Of a stretch of 64,000 nucleotides of DNA, positions 58,501 through 64,000 are shown one piece after another. A program made the position numbers and the translations under genes. The stretch is from Phylloscopus collybita. Taxonomy: Eukaryota > Chordata > Aves > Passeriformes > Phylloscopidae. Each line of letters opens with the position of its first letter. Position 1 is the stretch's first letter. The stretch covers positions 58,155,001 to 58,219,000 of the forward strand of contig JAJNNQ010000075.1 of assembly GCA_027886175.1 (NCBI GenBank), in the 5' to 3' direction. A model generated the notes under the pieces. The model worked only from the letters and a program-made list of their open reading frames with translations, had not been told where the DNA came from and did not search any database.

Positions 58501-61299
58501 GTAAATGCCTCAGGACGTCTGACAGTGTCAAGAAAATTAGCATAACACTTGGTAAGTTAACTAAGTACCAAAAGCATTAAAAAAAGAAAGGTTAAAAAAG
58601 TGCCCTATGAAGTACCTTAATCAAAGAGTTCCATAACAAAAATCACCAACACAATTAATATTAAAATGTTGAAGGACTGTTGCTTCACTTAAAATATTTC
58701 AGTTAACTATTGCCAACAATCTCTTTCATTATCTCAGAATGTCTTCGAAATTTCAGCTCAAAACCAGCCACGTTCTATTGGAAGCTGTTTAATGTGAGGT
58801 TGAAGTCTGACTTAGGCATACTAGAGCGCCTTAAGACATTCCTCACATTGTCCAAAATCCAACTATTTAAATACTTACAAACTGAATTCTTTTGATATGC
58901 TGCCAAATTATCAATGTTGTCCTGAAGGATGAAAATGAGGTTTTCTTGGAGAAATTTACAAGGTGATGCTTTTTAATTAACTTTTTAATTAATTAACCAA
59001 TATCACTGTATGTACTGAAGGAAGAGGCTGTGCAACTACTTAAAAGCTCATTAGATCCTGGATTTTTTTTTTTTGTCAAGTGGTTTTTTTCTTGGGTGGG
59101 GTTAGGTTTAGGGTTATGTAATTATGTATCAATCAAAATTGATCAAGTTTCCAAAAGCTAATTCAGTTTTGCAGACTACATGAAAAACTGCATTCTCCTC
59201 CAGAGCTTCTGTAATTAAATTGGCCCTGACTGCATAACCATACAGCGATGTCCATAACTAATGGATGAAGATGACCAGGGGCAGAGCTAGATGAAAAATA
59301 ATGAAGGAAGAGTCAGTAGATCAGTTTCACAATCTGCCTTGCTGAAAAGCCAAATAATTTGTGTTGACACACAGCTTAAGAATGAAACACTAGCTGTGTC
59401 AACACTGCCTTTGAAGAATTGCTTGTCAACCCTCCTTTGCAAAATGCTCAGTTTCTCCTTTGAATTGCAAGTGTTTACAAGAACAAAAATCAAGATGGGG
59501 CTACAGAACTACTGATGCTTAAAAGCTGTCACATCTCTATGCACCTAAACTGTATTCTTTAAGAAATTAATGTAAGTCTACCATACACTTTTTAATTGGT
59601 TGCTTTTAGAAATAATTTCTTCACAGAAAGGGTGACTAGACATTGAAATGGGCTGCCAAGAGAGGTGGCAGCCACCATCCGTAACAGTTTTAAGGAAGCA
59701 CTGGATGTGGCACTTACTGCCATGGTCTAATTGACACAGTGGTGCTTGGTCAAAGACTGTACAAGCGCTCAGAGATCTTTTTCAGCTTAATTGATCCTGT
59801 GATTCTACCTTTGCTAACTGGGAATACAGAGCATGGAAGAAAACTCAAAATATCTAAATCCCAGCGCCATGCAATTACTGGAAAAAAAGTGGCAGTTTTA
59901 TTTCTGCATTTCCACTGAAGAATGTTCTAGTCCAACAACTAAAATGGTTCTTTATTAACCATGACTATCAATGATTACACCAACTGCTCACTGTCTGCCA
60001 GATATCGAAAACATCAACCACTAAAAGGGGAAGAAAAAAGCCCAACAAAACACAGCCAAAGGAACTGAACTTGACTCTAGTGCTCTACACTAGAATTTGA
60101 AGTGGTATAGCTTTGCAGCACCACACTGCATCCCTGCACCTAGGGGATCAGGGCAGCAGTGAGAGCCTCCCCAATTGTCTGAACCTGGCTGCCTGTACGT
60201 AATGCCATGTCCTGCAAAAAAAAGGACCACCCAGGTCTTAAGGCGACCCAGGATGTACTTATTTGGCAGATACAAACACAAGCCACTGTGTGACTAAGAG
60301 GCTTTACCAAGGACTGGATATAAGGAAAACTTTTTTCACAGTGACAGGAGTGAGTCATTGGACAGATTGCCCAGAGAAGCTGGGAATGCTCCATCCCTGG
60401 ACATGCTCAAGTACAAGGGCTGGGAGTAACCTGGTCTATCGGAAGGTGTCTCTGCCCTCGGCAGGGGGCTGGAAGGAGATGAGCTTTAACGCCTCTTCCA
60501 TCCAAACAATTTTGTGATCCTGTGACTATCAGAGTAACCCCAAGATCTGGGATATTCTCTATGTTGTGGTACTTTCCTTCCACCTTGTGAAGTTTCTTTC
60601 CTGTTCCATAATACAACACACACTACAATAGTGTGAAGAGAGGAATTGCTGACCTTTTAGTGCACAAGATAATATGGCTCTGGGTCCCAGCTGAGTCTTC
60701 ACTTTTAATTCTGTTTTCAGTCGGCACACCAAAGCCAGAAGCAGATGGATTCAGCCACATTCTTGGAACCCAAGATTCACACAGCCAGCCCGCCTATCTC
60801 AGCCCACAATACTGACTCCAGTTTTTTCTCCTTGTCCTTATTTATTGGAAATTCAAGTTAGAATTCGAATCCGAAAGTTTCCGGCGGGCGCGGGCACAGA
60901 GCGGATGACATGCTAGCGCAGCCGGCATGCACGGCACTCACGGCTTTCTCTGCCCGAGAGGCGCCCGGAGCCCGGGCCCGCCCCGCGGCTCTTCCTCCAG
61001 GGCGCTATCGCGGCCCCAAGGGCGGCTCCTGCCGCGGGCCGGAGCAGGCGGCCGGGAGCCCGCCAGGGGCACAGCACGGGGAGCCCAGGAGCAGCCGGCG
61101 AGCCCGCCCCGCGGGGCTCCGGTGCCCTCAGCGTCCCGGCAACGCGGGCACCCACCTCGTCCAGGAACTTGGTGACATCGTAGATGCGGTTATGGATGAT
61201 GATCCATGTGCTCTGGCTGTTGTTGTGCTTCTGCACCTCCTCCAGGCGGTAGTAGCGGCCCCGCCACGGCTCTTTCCCGGTCTCGCTGGAGCCCGCCAT
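46492..61299 (-). CDS. CYB5A: CYB5A, cytochrome b5 type A (5 coding exons, introns included)
   Basis: Cytochrome b5 is a small haem protein anchored by its tail in the ER and related membranes. It passes electrons from NADH-cytochrome b5 reductase to desaturases and to cytochrome P450 reactions. Coding exons, read downward, are 61299-61156, 51655-51527, 49870-49841, 47464-47430 and 46570-46492: 417 bases, 138 residues, the size I recall for chicken CYB5A. All introns are GT...AG and in phase. Residues about 14-95 form the haem domain: [26 protein letters not shown], then HPGGEE (His49) and EDVGHSTDA (His73), the two axial haem ligands. After a short linker, residues about 118-135 ([18 protein letters not shown]) form the tail anchor, ending MSE. 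No broken residue or frameshift is seen. The gene is convergent with TIMM21. Confidence 0.97.
46571..47429 (-). other. CYB5A: CYB5A intron 4
   Basis: Bounded by donor GTACAG (47429 downward) and acceptor TTTAG. It contains a short AAAC microsatellite near 46627-46645; nothing else recognised. Confidence 0.9.
47430..47464 (-). CDS. CYB5A: CYB5A coding exon 4 (35-base microexon)
   Basis: Encodes [11 protein letters not shown] plus two bases of a split Ser codon: the linker between haem domain and anchor. Acceptor TGCTTTCCAG, donor GTACAG. Confidence 0.94.
47465..49840 (-). other. CYB5A: CYB5A intron 3
   Basis: AT-rich intron between donor GTAAGT (49840 downward) and acceptor TTTCCAG. No repeat family or gene recognised. 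Confidence 0.9.
49841..49870 (-). CDS. CYB5A: CYB5A coding exon 3 (30-base microexon)
   Basis: Ten codons, [10 protein letters not shown], phase 0 at both ends, between acceptor TCTTGCAG and donor GTAAGTGT. Its skipping would keep the frame. Confidence 0.94.
49871..51526 (-). other. CYB5A: CYB5A intron 2
   Basis: Bounded by donor GTGAGT (51526 downward) and acceptor TTGCAG. No recognisable insert. Confidence 0.9.
51527..51655 (-). CDS. CYB5A: CYB5A coding exon 2 (haem-ligand exon)
   Basis: 43 codons, [20 protein letters not shown] then [20 protein letters not shown] then LHP. It carries both axial haem histidines. Acceptor TTTGCAG, donor GTGAGT, phase 0 at both ends. Confidence 0.97.
52080..52240 (+). 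mobile_element. CR1 LINE 3' fragment, sense, diverged
   Basis: Shows weak CR1 landmarks in order: CAAGCATTGGCAAAACAAGC, then GAAGGGGACCTGCGCCAGAT and GGGTCCTTTCCAAAACAAAT near the 3' end. Divergence makes the left limit uncertain. Confidence 0.5.
55422..55936 (+). mobile_element. Solo LTR of an avian endogenous retrovirus
   Basis: Begins TGCCCTGATTTCAGCTGGGA and ends GGTTAAACCCCAACA, the ends typical of a common avian ERV (ERVL-like) LTR. It includes GTATTCCATACCACAGAATA, a TATA-like CCCAGTATACAAACTGGGAG and TTATTAAACTGTTCTTATCT near the 3' end. Flanks read GTGCC before and GTGCA after, a near-match to a 5-base target duplication, which supports a solo LTR. No internal retroviral sequence follows. 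Confidence 0.8.
55937..56871. other. Intron DNA between the two LTRs
   Basis: About 935 bases. No primer-binding-site-like or gag/pol-like sequence seen, so the two LTRs probably do not flank one provirus. Confidence 0.55.
56872..57407 (+). mobile_element. Second solo LTR, same family and orientation
   Basis: Parallel to the LTR at 55422 along its length: TCCTGGTTGCAGCTGGGATA, GTGCTTTGGATT, AATATTCCATACCACAGAAT, ATCCATAAACTGGGAG in the TATA-like position, ATTCAACTGTTCTTATATTG, and GGGGTTAAACCACAAGA at the end. No clear target duplication was found, so the ends are approximate. It has diverged substantially from the first copy. Confidence 0.78.
59097..59116 (+). repeat. Short telomere-like motif
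   Basis: Reads GGGGTTAGGTTTAGGGTTAT: three degenerate TTAGGG-type units. Too short to call an interstitial telomere with confidence. Confidence 0.35.
59605..59810 (+). mobile_element. CR1 LINE 3' end, sense
   Basis: Contains AATTTCTTCACAGAAAGGGT, CATTGAAATGGGCTGCCAAG, GTGGCACTTACTGCCATGGT and the 3' terminus CCTGTGATTCTACC. 5'-truncated. Confidence 0.92.
60312..60532 (+). mobile_element. CR1 LINE 3' end, sense, another subfamily
   Basis: Contains GGATATAAGGAAAACTTTTT, CATTGGACAGATTGCCCAGA, CTCCATCCCTGGACATGCTC and TTTTGTGATCCTGTGA at the 3' end. Confidence 0.85.
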
Positions 61300-61720
61300 C
61301 TCCCGTCCTGTCCCGCACCGCACTCGCCACGGGCTGGCACCGCGCACAGCGCCGGGGCCCCGCCGCAGGCCCTATCACCGCCCGCCGCCGCCCCGCCCCG
61401 CCGGCCTTTCATTGGTGGAGGGCAATGCCACTCAAAGCAGATAGGCGGCCTGGGGGCGGCCGTGGCGGCCGGGGGCGGGACTCTGCGGTAGTGCCCCGCC
61501 CCCCCACCGCTTCGCCGACCCACGTGACCGGCGTCGGTGGGCGGGGCGGGGGCGGTGCCGGGACAGCCCCCGCTGGCCACGGTGGGGCTGTCGTCAGTGG
61601 CGGGCGCTGGTGTCGCAGTTTTTCTCTTGTCCACTTCCTGGGGTAGTCACCCCAACGTTTACCACCTTTGCAGCGGCGGGCTGCGGGGCTGCCGGTGTGC
61701 GCTACGACGAGCTAATCGCC
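60890..61720 (-). promoter_or_regulatory. CYB5A: CYB5A CpG-island promoter
   Basis: CpG-dense block spanning exon 1 and upstream DNA. Upstream on the minus strand are an inverted-CCAAT site (ATTGG on plus at 61411-61415), GC boxes (CCCCGCCCCG at 61391-61400, GGGCGGGGCGGGGGC near 61539) and a CACGTG E-box (61521-61526). Long GC-rich open frames here on both strands are compositional. Confidence 0.75.
61156..61299 (-). CDS. CYB5A: CYB5A coding exon 1
   Basis: 48 codons beginning [20 protein letters not shown] and ending at the FLDE before donor GTGGGT (61155 downward). The frame is open upstream to an ATG at 61347, but MAGSSE is the N-terminus expected for vertebrate CYB5A, so the ATG at 61299 is chosen. 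Confidence 0.95.
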
Positions 61721-61725
61721 GACTT

Positions 61726-61862
61726 GCAATGCAGAACCACGTTGGAATGGTTTGGGTTGGAAGTGACCTTTTAGATCGTCTAGTTCCAGTTCCCCTGCTA
61801 TGGAAACCACTAGACAAGATTGTTCAAAGTCCGATCCAGCCTGGCCTTGAACACTTCCAGTA
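61726..61862 (-). mobile_element. CR1 LINE 3' fragment, antisense
   Basis: Plus strand reads GAATGGTTTGGGTTGGAAGT, GACCTTTTAGATCGTCTAGT and CCAGCCTGGCCTTGAACACT: a CR1 3' end read backwards. It meets a sense CR1 at about 61862. Confidence 0.85.
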
Positions 61863-62220
61863 CAAGAAAGACAAGGAACTGCTAGAGAGGGTACAGGACA
61901 GGACCACAAAGATGTTTAGGAGTCTACAGCACTTTTTATGGGAAGAGACTCAGGGAGCTGGCAGACTCTTTTTAGTGAGACAGGACAAGGAGCAATGGCC
62001 ATAAACTGAAAAAACCAAGAAGTTTCACCCTAACATTGAGAGTGGCAGAGATGGGCCGGTCGGGGCTGCCCAGGGAGGTCATGGAGTCTCCCTCTCTGGA
62101 GACATTTAAAACCGACCTGTACGTGCTGCTGTGAAGCCTGCTTCAGGTGACCCTGCCTTGGCAGGGGCGTTGGACTAGATCTCCAGAGGTCCCTATCAAA
62201 CCTAATAATCTGTGATTCTG
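61863..62220 (+). mobile_element. CR1 LINE 3' fragment, sense
   Basis: Contains CTGCTAGAGAGGGTACAGGA, GGTCGGGGCTGCCCAGGGAG, GGAGTCTCCCTCTCTGGAGA, GGCGTTGGACTAGATCTCCA and TCTGTGATTCTG at its 3' end. Its truncated 5' end abuts the previous fragment. Confidence 0.92.
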
Positions 62221-62221
62221 G

Positions 62222-62300
62222 CTCTCTGGGCAGCCTGTTCAGTGCCTCAGCACCCTCGCAGTAAAGATTTTTTTTTTTTTTTCCTAACATCTAAGCTGCG
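62222..62300 (-). mobile_element. CR1 LINE fragment, antisense
   Basis: Plus strand shows TGGGCAGCCTGTTCAGTGCC and TTTTTCCTAACATCTAAG, the antisense of an internal CR1 segment, with an expanded T tract (62268-62282). Confidence 0.72.
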
Positions 62301-62810
62301 TTATCTTCGTGCCGCCGTGGTAAGGCCGGCTGGCGCCCCGGCTGGGCGAAGAGCTGCCTGTGCCCGGCTAAAGCGCCTTTGCCGCGGGCACGCCTAGCGC
62401 CGAGCGCGGGCCGAGTTACACCCGGACACGGCGTGGTTGTGCCGGGGCTCTGGCCGGCGCTGTGACCGCCCGAGCAGCGTGCCCTCTGCTGCCGGTGTCC
62501 CAGCAGGCAGGGGATGCCCGGGAAGTCACGCATCCTCGCTGATCCCGGCAGCGGCGATGCCCGAAGGCGGGAGGCGCGCGGCTGCCGCTTTTCCCGCGCA
62601 GCCCGTGAGGTGATGCCGGCGGGAGCGGCCCTGCCACAGGTGCTTCCTCACAGCTCCTCAAAACCTCGCGGCTGTCGCAGGAGTCCCTCGCCCCGCCTTG
62701 GGAGAGCTCTCCTGCGGGGCTTGGAGCGAAGGTTCCCTGTGACACTGCCCTGCTTTGCTGCCAGGTGGGCTGAGGGCACAGGGAGCGGTGCCTTCCCCTC
62801 CTCTCCGTGA
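62301..62810. promoter_or_regulatory. Orphan CpG-rich block
   Basis: High GC and CpG content immediately right of the CR1 cluster, then dropping sharply after about 62800. It may be a promoter island for a plus-strand gene to the right (human C18orf63 lies beyond CYB5A in that orientation), or a piece of the CYB5A island split off by CR1 insertion. No exon could be assigned. Confidence 0.4.
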
Positions 62811-64000
62811 GGCTCGGTCACCAATCCGGCATCCTGTTTCCCTTCATTTCTGGCTGAGGTAGAATATGTTTCCTTATGTTTCTTTTGCTCTGGTCTCAGA
62901 TGTGTTGGAAAGCTCTGTGTATTTCAGGCCAGTCTGGGTCCCCACCTTTCCATGTCACATCCATATATAACTTGGGTGCCTCAGCAGCAATAGCCCCACG
63001 GACACACTTAGGAGTGATTATAGGCTGGATTTGCCGGTTTTTTCTTGAATAAAATTTACCCAGGGTGACCTGGTGAAAGGTGGTGCTTAATTTCTGCACC
63101 CTGAGCCTGAGTGCAGGACAGCTTCCTACTTCACGGAATGCCACCACCATTTTCAGATCCTGCCTCAACTTTTCAGTCAGCCTGACAGTGAGAGCAGTAG
63201 CTACTCTCCCTCAGATTGGTCTTGTTCCCAGCTTTAATAAGGAGGTTCTTCATTCCAACTTCCAGATTGTTACTGAAAATTGCAAATACTGCTGCCGAGC
63301 TCTGGGATTTCGTTGCCTGTTCTGGCAGAAAAGACAGTGGTAGCCATTTCCTGACTGATGCTCTGTTCAGCCTAGCAGGAGCTCAGCGAAGGTTTCAGGT
63401 TCACATGCTGTGATTATTGGCACGTAAAGGTGCAATTTCTCCCACACACGTAAAGTCCACTTGTACAGAAGGCGGTTGTGTTTATTTCCGATGATTTATA
63501 ACCAGTAGTTCTTTCTTAACTGACAGTTCTGTGTTATCTTTATCCTCTCCCCTGAAGGGAGAAGCCTTTTGCAAGACTCTGTCCCATTAGCTTTTAAGAT
63601 GTCTGGGAAGATTTAACTTGCGCTTCATTCAGCAAGTTGTTCCCACAGGGGAGTCATCCTCAAACAGCAAGCAGGGCACTGGAGCGTTGCAGCATGTGTT
63701 TTACAACATCTCTGCCACAGAGCTCCCCAATAAGCATTATGAAAGCTGAGGACTCAGGCTTTCTTTTCCATGGTTGCATAAGGACAAGATTTTTTTCTCA
63801 TTTGCTTAAAATTTAGCTTTCCCTTGAGCTGTAGCTTTTGGAATTCTCTGATGAAGTGATAGTCTTGGCTGGCATTTAAAAGAAATACTTTTCATGACTG
63901 CTGAAAAAAATGAAACGTGTTTTCCTTCAAGGGTAAGAAGTAACAAAACATTATTTTCTTTTAAATGACAGTTACAAAATGCTCACCTTGTGATTTTTCT
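62811..64000. other. Right-end flank, no gene assigned
   Basis: Overlapping frames occur at 62896-63168 (minus, 90 codons, with KLYMDVTWKGGDPDWPEIHR) and at 63080-63343 (plus). Neither matches a family I know. The rest, to 64000, is ordinary AT-rich DNA with no recognised repeat. Confidence 0.45.

Larger units (their letters stand above)
51656..61155 (-). other. CYB5A: CYB5A intron 1 (9.5 kb)
   Basis: Long first intron. Inside it are a CR1 remnant at 52080-52240, two solo LTRs (55422-55936, 56872-57407), an AAAC microsatellite (57655-57671), a telomere-like motif (59097-59116) and CR1 fragments at 59605-59810 and 60312-60532. The LTRs and CR1s are plus-strand, antisense to the gene. No nested gene recognised. 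Confidence 0.9.

Noticed and set aside
60910..61646. Several 140-190 codon frames around CYB5A exon 1
   Set aside because: Compositional frames in the CpG island; only 61299-61156 minus is spliced into CYB5A.

Overview
This is vertebrate nuclear DNA, almost certainly from a bird. The genes are intron-split with GT/AG junctions and CpG-rich promoters. The intergenic DNA is AT-rich, and its recognisable repeats are CR1 LINE fragments plus two avian-type endogenous retroviral LTRs. The gene order FBXO15 (minus), TIMM21 (plus), CYB5A (minus) is the conserved order of human 18q22.3. No tRNA, rRNA, CRISPR or prokaryotic feature was seen. All identifications come from reading the sequence and remembered family knowledge; no search was run.

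Left end (1-3300): the first coding exon of FBXO15 lies on the minus strand, and the window's first 1.4 kb is its first intron. The CpG-rich DNA that should form one divergent FBXO15/TIMM21 promoter is split in two by an antisense CR1 of about 0.8 kb. TIMM21 (2998-8174, plus) is complete: six coding exons, 242 residues, every junction phase-consistent. It encodes an inner-membrane subunit of the mitochondrial TIM23 import machinery.

Middle (about 8.8-45.5 kb): a gene-poor interval holding CR1 remnants, several short tandem duplications, a 55-base T tract, a frameshifted RING-finger pseudogene (20.3-20.9 kb, minus), and a few unassigned open frames. The most notable open frame is a 194-codon minus-strand ORF with a signal-peptide-like start (35546-36130).

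Right part (45.5-61.7 kb): CYB5A (minus) is complete with five coding exons (61299 down to 46492), 138 residues, both haem-ligand histidines and a C-terminal membrane anchor. Its 9.5 kb first intron carries two solo LTRs in the same orientation and several CR1 copies. Its CpG-island promoter is followed by three CR1 fragments in alternating orientation, then a second CpG-rich block (62.3-62.8 kb) with no assigned gene, possibly the promoter of a divergent neighbour.

TIMM21 and CYB5A are neighbours by synteny, not an operon. TIMM21 acts in the inner mitochondrial membrane; CYB5A is an electron carrier on the ER and outer mitochondrial membranes. I did not find a convincing previously undescribed system. 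The best candidates for a second look are the 194-codon ORF, the paired ORFs near 18.3-18.9 kb and the CR1-split promoters.
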